The notes: generated by a model not told the origin, from the sequence alone. Shown: positions 34,353-44,148, numbered from the stretch's first letter. The stretch is 64,000 nt of DNA from Acidobacteriota bacterium (GCA_020200135.1 JAIVJI010000023.1:1-64000); one strand, 5' to 3'. Numbers and translations: made by a program.

Positions 34353-36114
34353 ACATCCCCCTACCTTCGAGCCCTTCACTTGAGAATGCACGCTGGGATC
34401 GGCGCAGGTCTTCCGCGCCCGCCTCTGTAAAATGCGCGGCCCCGGCAGTCGCCGCGCGCCCGCCGCCGTTGACGATGCAGATCACCTCGCCGTCCCTAAC
34501 AGGCGGGACTTGGGAGTCGGCCGGCGCGAGCGGAAAGCGGACTCGGAACGTCGCGCCGCGACCCTCGCCGGGGCTTTCGGCCTCGACCGTGCCGCCGTGC
34601 GCCTCGACGAGGTGACGCACGATGGAGAGCCCGAGCCCGAGACCCTGACACCTACCGGCTCCGGCGCTATCGCCCTGGCGGAACAGCTCGAAGACGTGGG
34701 GCAGCAGGTCGGCGCTGATCCCACGGCCCGTGTCGCTGACGGTGATCTGCGCCGAAGCGCCGACCCGCTCCACACGCACCCCGACGCGCCCGCCCTCCGG
34801 CGTGAACTTGACCGCGTTGGAGAGCAGATTCCAGACCACCTGCTGCAACCGCTCCGGGTCGCCGAGGACCACGCCCGCCTCGCGTCCGCACTCGACGTCT
34901 ATCCGGATGCCCTTTGTCTTCGCCGACAGCGCCACGGCCGCGACCGCGTCCTCGATGACGGGCGGGAGTTCGGTCAGTCGAGACTCGACGCGCAGCTTGC
35001 CCGCCATGATGCGCGAGACGTCAATCAGGTCCTCGATCAGGCGCTGCTGAAGTAGGGCGTTGCGATGGATCATTTCGACGGCCCGCCCGGTCGTCTGCTC
35101 GTCCACGCCGCCGTCGCGGAGCAGCTTCGCCCAGCCCGTGATGACTCCGAGCGGCGTGCGCAGCTCGTGCGACACCATCGCCAGAAACTCGTCCTTGGCG
35201 CGGCTGGCCTCCTCGGCCTCGCGCCGTGCCTCGCGCTCGCCGCGCAGGAGCCGCGAGCGCTCCTCCTCACCCCGGCCTCGCTCGACGGCGGCCGAGAGCA
35301 CGTTCGCGACTGATTGGACGAAATGCACGTCCTCTTCGGTGAAACCGCGCGGGATGTCCGTGTAGACGCTCAGCACGCCGAAGGGCTCGCCGCGCCCCGC
35401 GACGGCCACACTCACGCAACCCCTCGCCTCGCGCCTCAGATGGGGCGGCTCTCCGAGGCTCGGGCCCGGCGTCGCCTGGCCGACAATGACCGGCTCCGTG
35501 GAGTTAAGGGCACGGCTCAGCATTGACTCAGCCTCGGCGTCGGCGTTCGCCTGTTCCAGGAACTCAGGGGTCCAGCCGACGCTCGAACGCACCGCCAGAG
35601 AGTCACTTTCGGGTTGGTATTCCCACAGCGCGGCGCTCTCGGCGTCGAGGCGGCGCGCGAGGACAGAGACGGCCCTGTCGGTCAGCCCGGCGAGGTTAGT
35701 CCCCCACAGGGCGCGCTGCCCCAGTTCGGCGACCGCCGCCTGCTGCATGGCCTGCCGGCGGAGTTCGGCTTCGGCCCTTCTGCGCGCCGCGTCTATCCAG
35801 CTGATGAGCAGCGCCACGGCGACGAAGATGCCGGTACGTACCGCGTTGTCCACGCTCAGCTCGATGCCGGAAGTCGGCGGGATGAAGAAGTAGTCTACGA
35901 CCAGCGCTGCCAGCGCCGTGGCGAGAAGGCTCGGCCCGCGCCCCGCGTATAGGGCGCAGAGCATGACCGCTGCCAGGAACAGCGGCGTCGGGTGCGGGGC
36001 CACCCACGGCCACAAAACCTGCGTCAGCGCGAAGGCCACCGCCACCGCAAGGACGGCGACGCCGTAGCGGCGCGCCACCGAGGCTGCCCCGATAACAGAT
36101 GTATCTCTCGTCAT
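34345..36114 (-). CDS. Sensor histidine kinase (DUF4118-GAF-HisKA-HATPase)
   Basis: The 589-residue protein has a KdpD-like DUF4118 membrane domain (about 15-115; LTQVLWPWVAPHPTPLFLAAVMLCALYAGRGPSLLATALAALVVDYFF), a GAF domain (about 140-290), the phospho-acceptor His near 313 in MVSHELRTPL and an ATPase domain with NLLSNAVKFTPEGG, DTGRGI and GLGLGLSIVRHLVEAHGG. No response regulator gene is adjacent. A single-helix peptide gene lies 232 bases upstream and the SdpI-type gene overlaps its end. Confidence 0.9.
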   Translation of the reverse strand: MTRDTSVIGAASVARRYGVAVLAVAVAFALTQVLWPWVAPHPTPLFLAAVMLCALYAGRGPSLLATALAALVVDYFFIPPTSGIELSVDNAVRTGIFVAVALLISWIDAARRRAEAELRRQAMQQAAVAELGQRALWGTNLAGLTDRAVSVLARRLDAESAALWEYQPESDSLAVRSSVGWTPEFLEQANADAEAESMLSRALNSTEPVIVGQATPGPSLGEPPHLRREARGCVSVAVAGRGEPFGVLSVYTDIPRGFTEEDVHFVQSVANVLSAAVERGRGEEERSRLLRGEREARREAEEASRAKDEFLAMVSHELRTPLGVITGWAKLLRDGGVDEQTTGRAVEMIHRNALLQQRLIEDLIDVSRIMAGKLRVESRLTELPPVIEDAVAAVALSAKTKGIRIDVECGREAGVVLGDPERLQQVVWNLLSNAVKFTPEGGRVGVRVERVGASAQITVSDTGRGISADLLPHVFELFRQGDSAGAGRCQGLGLGLSIVRHLVEAHGGTVEAESPGEGRGATFRVRFPLAPADSQVPPVRDGEVICIVNGGGRAATAGAAHFTEAGAEDLRRSQRAFSSEGLEGRGMYE

Positions 36115-36346
36115 GGTTTCAGCCAATCTTTTCAATGCCGGCCGCGCGCAGCACACGTTCTTACCGGCGGGGTCTCCGGTTGGCCTATCGAGGCGGCTCT
36201 AACACCGATGGCCGTCACCGGCCGGAGTCCTGTCACGGCTCCGGCCGGTAGTCCGCACGACATCCCCTGACGCACGCCTCTTCCGACCCCGGTTTGTTTT
36301 CCCGCCGGAGAAGTCCGAAGACTCAGCGCGCGCTATGCTCTACCCG

Positions 36347-36478
36347 CTACTCCTGCGACCTGATGCTCGTCTGCCGGAGGTTCTTCTGGTGCTGTTTACG
36401 TGAGTAGACGACGATGCACGCGATAACCGCGAACAAGATGGGCGCTACGACCAGCGCGTAAAGAAGGTTGGTATCCAT
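36347..36478 (-). CDS. Single-helix membrane micropeptide (43 residues)
   Basis: The frame MDTNLLYALVVAPILFAVIA, then CIVVYSRKQHQKN to RSQE, is one membrane helix with a basic cytoplasmic tail. A clear GGAGAG lies 6 bases before the ATG. It resembles KdpF or other tiny complex subunits in build, and the downstream kinase has a KdpD-like membrane domain, but no kdpABC genes are present. The 232 bases to the kinase hold nothing recognisable. Confidence 0.55.
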   Translation of the reverse strand: MDTNLLYALVVAPILFAVIACIVVYSRKQHQKNLRQTSIRSQE

Positions 36479-36602
36479 GATCTCTCCTCGTGTTCGCCCG
36501 GAGACGCCTCGGTGCTCCGGGCCGGTTAGTTAGACGTGTGCGGCCGCGCGCAAAATGAATGCGCACGCACGGCATGACCGAGACTCTTTGGTGGCTGTCT
36601 AA

Positions 36603-36989
36603 CTAGACGAGACGAGGAGGCGCACGGCCTTTAGGCCGTGCGAAAGGCGCTGAGCTTTCTGCGGTGGGCGGGTAGAGTTCCCGCCTCAGGGAGCGCGGGG
36701 CGGGAGGGATGGCGAGTTCAAACATGGCCGCGCCAGCCGCGTGCGGCGACTGGCGCTCGGCCCCGGCACGGCTCTGCGGGGCCGTGACCATCTCAACGCG
36801 CGCACCCTCGGTCTTACCGCGCGCGGGCGAGCGCGAAGCGGCCTCCCCCGGGTCGAACGCCCGCGGAGCCGAGGCGAGTTCAGAGATGGACGGCAGCGGC
36901 AGCAGGCGCGGGCCGACGTTGTCGGAGACGCACAGCGAGACCAGCACGCCCAGAATTATTAAAACCCGCGCCGCCGTAAGTCTGATCAT
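36603..36989 (-). CDS. Hypothetical exported protein
   Basis: From the ATG at 36989 (AAGGGA 8 bases upstream) the product is 128 residues with an N-terminal signal-like helix (MIRLTAARVLIILGVLVSLCV). The remainder is Pro/Ala/Arg-rich and low in complexity. An ATG at 37013 would add eight residues. One copy of the recurring palindrome lies about 250 bases upstream at 37238. No family recognised. Confidence 0.5.
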   Translation of the reverse strand: MIRLTAARVLIILGVLVSLCVSDNVGPRLLPLPSISELASAPRAFDPGEAASRSPARGKTEGARVEMVTAPQSRAGAERQSPHAAGAAMFELAIPPAPRSLRRELYPPTAESSAPFARPKGRAPPRLV

Positions 36990-37237
36990 GGCCGCGTCCC
37001 TTGCCATATTCATAGAGATGATAGCCCGTCAGGAAACGATGTTCGCGTGTCCTGAATAATCACTCGAACCGATACACATCATGCCGGAATGTCCGGCCCA
37101 TCCCGCCTCCGTTCCACATCTGCGGTCACGACGGACGTGCCCACTTGCATCCGTGACAGGGGGTTAAGTTGACCCGCTCACTCCCCGAAAACGCCTCTAA
37201 GTATAAGGGGCCGGTGTGGCGGCACGCATCAGGCTTA

Positions 37238-37258
37238 ACACTTACGTCCGATGAGTAA
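37238..37258. promoter_or_regulatory. Palindromic operator copy 1
   Basis: ACACTTA-N7-TGAGTAA, within the intergenic region between the transporter end (37307) and the exported-protein start (36989). Half-sites match the six other copies with exact 7-base spacing. Confidence 0.6.
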
Positions 37259-37306
37259 TTCCACCTATCGGCCGGTGGCGCCGTGCGGGTTTCATTCGGC
37301 GGGAAG

Positions 37307-39085
37307 TCAGAAAGGCCAGATGACAGGAATCAGCAGGGAGGAGAGCAGCCAGAGGATTACGCTCAGGGGCGTGCCCACCCGCAGGAAGTCGCCGAACCGG
37401 TACTGCCCCGGCCCGTAGATGAGCGTGTTGGTCTGGTACCCCACCGGCGTCATGAAGCTCAGCGAAGCGGCGAAGGTGACCGCCATCAGGAGCGGACGCG
37501 CGCTGACGCCGAGCGAGTCCGCGGTGGCGATGGCGACCGGCGCGAGGAGCGCCGCGCTGGCGTTGTTCGACATCACGTTGGTGAGCAGCCCCGTCATTAA
37601 GAAGAGCCCGGAGACGACGGCGACCGGCCCCCAGCCCCCTACCGCCGAGAGCAGCACGCCGGAGAGCAGGCCGGCGGCGCCGGTGTTCTCCAGCGCCGTC
37701 CCGAGCGTGAGCACGCCGGCCAGGAGGAAAATGATCCGCCACTCGATTGCGGCGTAAGCCTCCTCCAGCGTGACGCACCTGGTCACGATCAGCAGCGCGG
37801 CGCCCGCCACCGAACCGACCACTATCGGAAAGATGCCCAAAGCGGCCGACGCGACGACGGCGAAGACTATCAGTAGGGCGGGGACGATCTTGTTCTTGCG
37901 GAACTCCGGCAGCTCCACCTCCGAGACGATGACGAAGGCGCGGTTCTGTTTCAGCCGGTCGAGGTGGTCGCGCCTGACTTCGGTGAGCAGAACGTCTCCG
38001 GCGCGCAGCGGCGTGTCGCCGAGGTTGCCGCGCAGCAGCTCCCCGTGGTGGCGTATCGCGAGCACCGTCGCGCCGAAGGTGCTGCGAAACTTCAACTCCT
38101 CGAGCGTGCTCCCCACGAGCACGGAGTTGGGGGCCACGACCGCCTCCACCAGAGCCGCCTCCGCCGACTCCAGGTCCGCCTCGCGCCATTTCATCCCGGG
38201 CTTCAGCCTCACCCCGACCCTGCCCTGTAGCGCGCCGATCTCACGCACGTCGGCGCGGACGCGCAGCACGTCGCCCGCCGCGAGCACCGTCTCGGGGTCG
38301 GGGACGGACAGCCGCTCCTCCCCGCGGAATATCTCCAGCACCGTGATGTTCAGCTCACGCACCAGCGGCGAGTTGCCGAGCGGTGTGCCCACCGACCTCG
38401 ACTCGGGCAGCAGGACGACGTCCGTCAGGTACTCGTCCATCCTGAAGTTCTGGGTCAGGTCTTCGCCCGTGCGGCGTGCCGGAATCAGGCGGACTCCGAC
38501 CGCGAGCATGTAAAGGACGCCGCAGCCGAAGACCGCGAGTCCCAGCGGGAGGAACTCGAACATGCGGAAAGGCGGCTGGCCGTGGCGCTCGGCGATGGAG
38601 CTGACGACGATGTTCGTGGACGTGCCGATGAGCGTGCAGACGCCGCCGAGCATCGAGGCGAACGAGAGGGGCATCAGCAGCTTTGAAGGGCTGACGCGCA
38701 GGCTCTGCGCGAGCCCCAGCATGACCGGCAGGAAGATGGCGACCGCCGCCGTGTTGTTGATGAAGGCGGAGACCGCGCCGACCCCGAGCATGATCGAGAG
38801 CAGGGCGAGCCAGAGGTTGCGCCTCCCCAGTCTCGTCAGCGCGCCGCCGACGAAGTTGACCGCGCCCGTCCTGAACAGCCCCGCGCTCAGGACGAACATG
38901 GCGCCGACCGTGACGGTGGCGACGTTGCTGAAGCCGGCGACGCCTTCCGCGGGCGTGACGATGCCACTCAGGAGGAGCGCGGACATCAGGAGCAGCGCCA
39001 CCAGGTCTACGGGCATCCGCTCGGTGGCGAACAGCACGACGGCCGCGAGCAGGAGCACGAAGACGATGATGACTTCCGCACTCAA
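37307..39085 (-). CDS. DASS/SLC13-family anion transporter with TrkA-C domains
   Basis: The 592-residue membrane protein has two transport halves: [18 protein letters not shown] with [18 protein letters not shown] in the first, and [18 protein letters not shown] with [20 protein letters not shown] in the second. These are the Ser-Asn-Thr substrate motifs of the family. Between them are two soluble TrkA-C-type domains (about 205-380). Members carry sulfate, phosphate or dicarboxylates with Na+. The start appears to be a TTG at 39085 overlapping the ion-channel stop (TTGA), giving translational coupling. Confidence 0.85.
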   Translation of the reverse strand: MSAEVIIVFVLLLAAVVLFATERMPVDLVALLLMSALLLSGIVTPAEGVAGFSNVATVTVGAMFVLSAGLFRTGAVNFVGGALTRLGRRNLWLALLSIMLGVGAVSAFINNTAAVAIFLPVMLGLAQSLRVSPSKLLMPLSFASMLGGVCTLIGTSTNIVVSSIAERHGQPPFRMFEFLPLGLAVFGCGVLYMLAVGVRLIPARRTGEDLTQNFRMDEYLTDVVLLPESRSVGTPLGNSPLVRELNITVLEIFRGEERLSVPDPETVLAAGDVLRVRADVREIGALQGRVGVRLKPGMKWREADLESAEAALVEAVVAPNSVLVGSTLEELKFRSTFGATVLAIRHHGELLRGNLGDTPLRAGDVLLTEVRRDHLDRLKQNRAFVIVSEVELPEFRKNKIVPALLIVFAVVASAALGIFPIVVGSVAGAALLIVTRCVTLEEAYAAIEWRIIFLLAGVLTLGTALENTGAAGLLSGVLLSAVGGWGPVAVVSGLFLMTGLLTNVMSNNASAALLAPVAIATADSLGVSARPLLMAVTFAASLSFMTPVGYQTNTLIYGPGQYRFGDFLRVGTPLSVILWLLSSLLIPVIWPF

Positions 39086-39903
39086 CTGCCATCCTCCCGC
39101 CGCGCGAAGGCGCGCAGCTCTTCGCGCAGCGCGGCGACCTCCGCGCGCAGGCTCTCGACCTGTGCCGCCCCGGCCACCTCGGCCTCCTCGCTCTCGGCGT
39201 CGCGGCCGACGAAGAAGGTGGCGAGCGTCGCCGTCACGTAGCCGAAGACGGCGAAGGCGTAAACGGCGAGGATGAAGCAGAGCACGCGGCCCTCGGTCGT
39301 GCGCGGGAAATAGTCCGACCCCATCGTCGTCATCACCATCGCCGTCCACCACAGCGCCTCGCCGTAAGAGTCGAAGCCCCGCCCGTCGGGGCGCTCATTC
39401 TCCAGGGCGTACATGCCGGCGGCGCCCGAGAGCGCGACGATGACGGTCAGAGCGATCACGTACCCGAAGCCTCGCCGGCGCATAGCCGCGCCGAGTGCGC
39501 GCATGCCGCGGTTGAGCGAGCTGACGACTCTGAAAAGCCGCAGGCCCCTTGCGGCGCGTGCCGCCCTGAAAAGCCGCACTACGCGGAAGATGCGGAACAC
39601 ACGCAGGGCAGGGACGGCGAGCGCGAGGGCCGTCAGCCAGTTCGCCTTCAGGTAATCAGACTTGTCGGGTGAGAGCGTGAGCTTCAGTGCGAAGTCCAGG
39701 ATGAAGACGATCCAGATGACGGTGCCGGCGACTTCGAGCGGCGGCGTAAGTCCGCGCGTGAATTCGAGAATGAGCAGCGCCAGCCAGACGAAGCCGAGCA
39801 CGAGCATCGGCGTCTCCAGCCAGTCTTCGAGCCGCGCGAGCAACACGCGCCGTTCGGTGTCGAGCGGCGGCCGTTCGGGAGGCGGCGCGGTCGCACCCCT
39901 CAC
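39082..39903 (-). CDS. Voltage-gated ion channel with atypical selectivity filter
   Basis: The 273-residue protein has six predicted helices, an Arg-rich S4 ([27 protein letters not shown], about 101-127), a pore region [16 protein letters not shown] and a C-terminal coiled coil ([18 protein letters not shown]) suited to tetramer assembly. The filter TTMGSDYF replaces the TVGYGD of K+ channels; the Gly-Ser-Asp version occurs in some bacterial relatives. Ion preference cannot be stated. Its stop overlaps the transporter start by 4 bases. Confidence 0.88.
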   Translation of the reverse strand: MRGATAPPPERPPLDTERRVLLARLEDWLETPMLVLGFVWLALLILEFTRGLTPPLEVAGTVIWIVFILDFALKLTLSPDKSDYLKANWLTALALAVPALRVFRIFRVVRLFRAARAARGLRLFRVVSSLNRGMRALGAAMRRRGFGYVIALTVIVALSGAAGMYALENERPDGRGFDSYGEALWWTAMVMTTMGSDYFPRTTEGRVLCFILAVYAFAVFGYVTATLATFFVGRDAESEEAEVAGAAQVESLRAEVAALREELRAFARREDGS

Positions 39904-39984
39904 CGCGCGTCCGAAGTAACAGGTGTCACCGTCTTCGCGGCACGCACGACTTCGCCCCCTTTCCTGACCTCATCCGTCACGCGC

Positions 39985-40470
39985 TTATTTTAACAGGAGG
40001 TCGTAGACCGCCGCGCGGTAAGAGACGTAGAGGTCAGAAAGGCGCTCGGCCGAGGCCGGGTCGCTGCGCGCGAGGAGCGTGATGATTTCGTCGCGCCGGT
40101 CGAGGAGCGGTGCCGCCGCCTCGCGTTGGCGCGCGCTGAGCGACGAATCCTCGCCGGCGTCGAGCTCGGTCCGCAGGGCGGTGAAGAAGTCGCTCGCCGT
40201 CTGGCGGGCCGTCTCGTACTCGCCGCGGCGGGCGTCGATGGCAGCCGCGGCCAGCGTGACCTGCGTCTGGCTGAGGCGCAGCTCGCGCCTCGCCGCGTCG
40301 CGCTGGGCGATGGCCCCGCGCGCCTTCAGCCACATCGGCCCCAGGCCGAGCAGAAAAATAAAGAGGGCGGCGCCGAGGTAAATCCCGACCCTTTTTAACG
40401 TGTCGGGTATGACGACGCCTCTCGTCGTACCCGCTTCCACCTCGCCGGTGAAACTGGTTGCCTTACTCAC
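39985..40470 (-). CDS. Membrane-anchored coiled-coil protein of unknown function
   Basis: The 161-residue protein has a short cytoplasmic lead, one membrane helix (VGIYLGAALFIFLLGLGPMWL, about 28-48) and then a long charged helical region (IAQRDAARRELRLSQTQVTL onward), probably periplasmic or cytosolic coiled coil. The family is not recognised. It is separated from the channel gene by 81 bases. Confidence 0.65.
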   Translation of the reverse strand: MSKATSFTGEVEAGTTRGVVIPDTLKRVGIYLGAALFIFLLGLGPMWLKARGAIAQRDAARRELRLSQTQVTLAAAAIDARRGEYETARQTASDFFTALRTELDAGEDSSLSARQREAAAPLLDRRDEIITLLARSDPASAERLSDLYVSYRAAVYDLLLK

Positions 40471-40575
40471 TGTCTGACTCCTTTCCCCGGCCGCCGGGAG
40501 CGTGCGGCCGCGGGCGGTGAGGGAGCCCTCCGAGGGCCCGGTTGAAAAGTGACGGCGGCCTCGCCCGCGTGGTCA

Positions 40576-40878
40576 CTAAAGGGTATGCGCCCACCGCTGT
40601 CTGCCGGGCACCCCCGACAGCTTTCCCGCGCCGAACTCGTCCCGCAGGTAGAGGTAGCTGAGCGCCAGCATCTCTTCGTCGAGGCGGTCGCTCACGTCCA
40701 GCTCCCGCAGCGGGATGCGGTCGCCTAACTGCTCCAGCGAGTCGAGCAGGAACTGCCGGAGGCTCCGCCCCGCCCCGTCTCCTCCGGCGACTTCCCGCCT
40801 GAGCGCATGAACGATCTCCAGCGCCGACGCGCCGCGATACTCTCTGTCCCCCGCGCGAAAGACCATAACGTCAGCCAT
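40576..40878 (-). CDS. Hypothetical soluble protein (100 residues)
   Basis: It begins MADVMVFRAGDREYRGASALEIVHALRREV and is acidic and helical, ending RQRWAHTL. No signal or membrane helix. It diverges from the kinase/regulator operon and shares the 217-base intergenic region that holds the perfect palindrome at 40946, so it is a likely member of that regulon. Confidence 0.65.
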   Translation of the reverse strand: MADVMVFRAGDREYRGASALEIVHALRREVAGGDGAGRSLRQFLLDSLEQLGDRIPLRELDVSDRLDEEMLALSYLYLRDEFGAGKLSGVPGRQRWAHTL

Positions 40879-40945
40879 CCAACACCCCTTCGAGTAAAGT
40901 CACACGGAGACTAACGCGCCGTGGCCGTCCTGCGAAACAGTGTGA

Positions 40946-40966
40946 ACACTCAGGCGGCGTGAGTGT
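40946..40966. promoter_or_regulatory. Palindromic operator copy 2 (perfect)
   Basis: ACACTCA-N7-TGAGTGT, a perfect dyad with outer matches GTGA/TTAC, lies between the divergent genes at 40878 and 41096 and 130 bases before the kinase start. It is the best candidate for autoregulation of the two-component operon. Confidence 0.72.
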
Positions 40967-41095
40967 TTACCCTTATGCCGCCGCGCGAGCGCGTTGGTAT
41001 ACTTTGCGTTAAGGTTATCTTTTCGCGACAGGGGGAGGGCCGGGGCCGACAGCCGCCACGCATGAGTCCGGGCGGCTTTTGAAGGGGGAAGGCTT

Positions 41096-42781
41096 TTGGG
41101 CATACGCGGTCGTTTGCTAGTGCTCGCGGTGGTCGTCGCCGTCCCGCTGGCGATAGTCGGCGTGACGGACATGCGCGGCGTCTGGCAGAGCAACCGCTCG
41201 CAGCTCGACGAGGCGCTGCGTCAGCAGGCGGAACTGGCCGCGGTCGCCTTCGAGCGCTGGATAGACGCGCAGCGCCAGCCCCTGACGACGCTCGCCACCG
41301 AGGCCGGCGAGCAGCGCTCGCTGCGCTCGCCGCAGCTCGCCGAACACCTCCGGCTCACCGCGCAGACACGCCCCTACTGGATAGACGCGCGGCTCATCGA
41401 TCACGCGGGCGAGACCATCGTGGCACAGCCCGCGGGTCGGGAGCCGCCGCCGCCCGCGCTGACCGATTACCTCCTGTCAGAGATTCGCAGCCGCGACTCG
41501 TGGGCGATTGCGACCGACCGCACGCTTGACGAGGAGCGCCCCGTCTTCGCCCTCGCCGTCCCGGCGGCGGGTGAGGGCGCGGTGATGGCGCGCGTGGACG
41601 GCGCGGCCGTCGGCGAGCTCTTCCGCGACATCGAGATGTCGGAGAGCGCCGTCATCGCCGTCTTCGACTCCGAGAGCCGCAGGCTCTACCGCAGGCAGAC
41701 GACGACGGAGCCGGTAGACTTGACCATAAGCGGGGCGCCGCTTCTCACCTCGCTCGGGACGGGCAGGACGGCTGTGGTCGAGATGGAGAGTCCGTACGAC
41801 GGCGTGCGCCGGGTCTACGGGCCCGTCAGCCGCCTGCGCCGCGCCGCGCAGGAGCTCGGGGCGGGCGACCTGGCGGCCCGCGCGCCTGCTTCGGGCGCAG
41901 GAGAGATAGGCGAGTTGGGCGCCGCCTTCAACGCGATGGCCGCGCGGATAGCCGAGCGCGAGGAGCGTCTGAAGGAACTGGACAAGCTCAAGTCGGAGTT
42001 CGTCTCGAGCGTATCGCACGAGCTGCGCACGCCGCTGACGACCATCAAGACTCTGACGCGGGTGTTGCAGCGCGGCGGGCAGAGCGAGGAGGAGCGGCGC
42101 GAGTTCCTCGACACCATCGCCGCCGAGTGCGACCGGCAGATTGATTTAGTCCTCAACCTGCTCGACCTCTCGCGCATCGAGTCGGGGGCTTACAAAGTCG
42201 CGCGGGCGAGGGTCAACCCGGCGGAGGTGGTCGCGGCCTGCGCACGCGTCGAGGCGCACGCCGCCGAGGTGCGCGGACTGACGCTCGAAGTCGAACTGCC
42301 GGCCGAAGTGCCGCACGTCTCGACCGACCGCGAGGCGCTCAGGCGGGTGGTGTGCAGCCTCATCGAGAACGCCGTCAAGTACACGCCCGAGGGCGGGCGC
42401 ATCATGGTCGGCGCGCGCGCGTCGGACGAGCCGGGGGCGGTGGACATCACCGTGCGCGACACGGGCGTCGGCATTCTGTCGGAAGACCTGCCCTTCGTCT
42501 TCGAGAAGTTTTTCAGGGGGCGTCCGGCCGCCGCGACTTCTGACGGAAGCGGGCCGGCTGAATCCCCGCCCGAACATGGGGAAGCGCCGGGCGTCGGCCT
42601 AGGGCTGTACCTGGCCCGCAGCATCGTCGGCCAAACGGGCGGGAGCATTGCGGCGGAGAGCCCGCCGCCCGGTGGGGCGCGCGGGACGGAGTTCACCGTG
42701 CGACTGCCCTTGTGGCGGGACGAGAGCGGCATCTCGATAGCAGAAGGGAGAGAAGATGTCGAAGCGCTTACTCGTGGTTGA
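41096..42781 (+). CDS. Sensor histidine kinase lacking the expected second membrane helix
   Basis: The 561-residue protein starts at a TTG behind GGGGGAAGG. It has one membrane helix (about 5-24), a dCACHE-like sensor region (about 30-240), a HAMP-like segment (PVSRLRRAAQELGAGDLAARA, from about 242), the phospho-acceptor His308 in SVSHELRTPLTTIK and an ATPase domain (ENAVKYTPEGG, DTGVGI, GVGLGLYLARSI). The sensor passes straight from GVRRVYG into HAMP, with no second helix, so a periplasmic sensor could not signal normally. An in-frame deletion is suspected. The downstream regulator overlaps by 26 bases. Confidence 0.88.
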   Translation: MGIRGRLLVLAVVVAVPLAIVGVTDMRGVWQSNRSQLDEALRQQAELAAVAFERWIDAQRQPLTTLATEAGEQRSLRSPQLAEHLRLTAQTRPYWIDARLIDHAGETIVAQPAGREPPPPALTDYLLSEIRSRDSWAIATDRTLDEERPVFALAVPAAGEGAVMARVDGAAVGELFRDIEMSESAVIAVFDSESRRLYRRQTTTEPVDLTISGAPLLTSLGTGRTAVVEMESPYDGVRRVYGPVSRLRRAAQELGAGDLAARAPASGAGEIGELGAAFNAMAARIAEREERLKELDKLKSEFVSSVSHELRTPLTTIKTLTRVLQRGGQSEEERREFLDTIAAECDRQIDLVLNLLDLSRIESGAYKVARARVNPAEVVAACARVEAHAAEVRGLTLEVELPAEVPHVSTDREALRRVVCSLIENAVKYTPEGGRIMVGARASDEPGAVDITVRDTGVGILSEDLPFVFEKFFRGRPAAATSDGSGPAESPPEHGEAPGVGLGLYLARSIVGQTGGSIAAESPPPGGARGTEFTVRLPLWRDESGISIAEGREDVEALTRG

Positions 42782-43406
42782 CGACGAGCCGAACCTGCTG
42801 ATCGCCGTCGGCGCATGCCTGCGCGCAGAGGGGTTCGACGTGGTGACGGCGCGTGGCGGCGCGGAGGCGCTGGTGCGCGTGGCCGAGATGGTGCCCGACC
42901 TGATCGTGAGCGACGTGCGCATGCCGGGCATGGACGGCTACCAGCTCGCGCGCCAGCTCCGCACCAGCCCGCGCACGGCGCTCACGCCCGTCGTCTTCCT
43001 CACCGCGAAGGACGAGACGTCCGACCGCGTCGAGGGCTTCCGCGCGGGCGTGGACGCATATCTGACCAAGCCCTTCGAGCCTGACGAGCTGGTCGCCGTC
43101 ATCCGCGGCATCCTCGACCGCGTGCAGCGCACCCACGCCGAAATCGCCCGTCTCGTGGGATCTACGCAGGCGGACGCGGCTCAGCACGCCCCATTCTACG
43201 ACGAGGCGCTGACGGAGGCCGAGGTGCGAGTGGCGGGGTCGGTCGCGCGCGGGCTCTCGAACAAGGAAATCGCCGCCGAGTTCGGGATCAGCGTCCGCAC
43301 GGTCGAGAACCACATCAGCCACATCCTCGCCAAGAAGGGCTTCGGCAACCGCGTCGAGATCGCCCGCTACGTCCTCGACCGCACTCAGTCCGGCGAGAAG
43401 TCCTGA
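42756..43406 (+). CDS. NarL/FixJ-type response regulator
   Basis: The 216-residue protein has a receiver domain with acidic pocket VVDDEP, phospho-acceptor Asp53 (LIVSDVRMP), and Lys in YLTKPF, and a LuxR-type helix-turn-helix at about 155-210 (GLSNKEIAAEFGISVRTVENHISHIL). It overlaps the kinase gene, so they are a cognate pair. Dimeric LuxR-type domains bind palindromes, and the repeated dyads at 37-54 kb, one of them before this operon, are candidate targets. Confidence 0.92.
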   Translation: MSKRLLVVDDEPNLLIAVGACLRAEGFDVVTARGGAEALVRVAEMVPDLIVSDVRMPGMDGYQLARQLRTSPRTALTPVVFLTAKDETSDRVEGFRAGVDAYLTKPFEPDELVAVIRGILDRVQRTHAEIARLVGSTQADAAQHAPFYDEALTEAEVRVAGSVARGLSNKEIAAEFGISVRTVENHISHILAKKGFGNRVEIARYVLDRTQSGEKS

Positions 43407-43444
43407 ACGTCCCGCCCCGCCCCCTCACGCACAAATAAGTGTAA

Positions 43445-43465
43445 ATACCTACGAGGGATGGGTGG
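43445..43465. promoter_or_regulatory. Palindromic operator copy 3 (degenerate)
   Basis: ATACCTA-N7-TGGGTGG, with outer GTAA/TAAC, lies 77 bases before the secreted-protein gene at 43543. It is the weakest match to the shared dyad but keeps the spacing. Confidence 0.45.
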
Positions 43466-43542
43466 TAACACTGTCGCCCCCGCGACGCCCCCTTGCTATG
43501 GTTAGGGTGTAGATTTCGACCACTCACGGAGGCACAACCTAG

Positions 43543-44148
43543 ATGTTCAAGGGTTTCAAATTGTCGCGCATCACGCCCGCCGCCGTGGCGGTCGTCGCTC
43601 TGCTGCTCTCTCTTGCCCAATCCACCACAGCGCAGAACGCGACGACCGTCACGCAGGCCGTGACCCAGACGCCGCAGACTCAACCGCCGCAGGCGACTCC
43701 GCCCGCGCAGACCGACGCGTCCGCCAAATCGGCGACGCAGGTCGCGTCCGCCCCGGCCGGCGAGACCGTCGCCGCGAAGGCTTCGCCCGAGCCGCTCTAC
43801 CGCGAGTACAGGGGCGTCACGCTCGGCATGAGCGCGTCGGACGTGCGCGCCAAGCTCGGCAAGCCGCAGGAGAAGTCGGACGAGATGGACTTCTACGTCT
43901 TCAACGAACGCGAGCGCGCGCGGGTCTACTACACGAAGGGTAAGGCGACGGCGGTCATCGCCACCTACATCGGCAAGGACGCCGCCGCGCCCGCGCCCGC
44001 GGCGGTGCTCGGCTCGGAGATCGAGGCCAAGCCCGACGGCTCGATGTACCGGATGACGCCCTACCCGCACGCGGGCTACTGGGTCGCCTACAGCCGCACG
44101 CCGGGCGACTCGCCGATGGTCATGATCACGATGCAGAAGACTCCGTGA
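43543..44148 (+). CDS. Secreted protein with SmpA/OmlA-like repeat
   Basis: The 201-residue protein has a signal peptide (about 1-30, ending TTAQ), a Thr/Gln/Pro/Ala-rich linker (about 31-80) and a small domain, YRGVTLGMSASDVRAKLGKPQEKSDEMDFYVF, of the kind found in SmpA/OmlA-type outer-membrane proteins. GGAGG lies about 11 bases before the ATG. It is followed by an intrinsic terminator, and a degenerate palindrome precedes it. Confidence 0.7.
   Translation: MFKGFKLSRITPAAVAVVALLLSLAQSTTAQNATTVTQAVTQTPQTQPPQATPPAQTDASAKSATQVASAPAGETVAAKASPEPLYREYRGVTLGMSASDVRAKLGKPQEKSDEMDFYVFNERERARVYYTKGKATAVIATYIGKDAAAPAPAAVLGSEIEAKPDGSMYRMTPYPHAGYWVAYSRTPGDSPMVMITMQKTP

Noticed and set aside
34108-34383. 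Plus-strand open frame opposite the SdpI-type gene
   Set aside because: Antisense to a gene with a clear family signature and ribosome binding site; no motif of its own.
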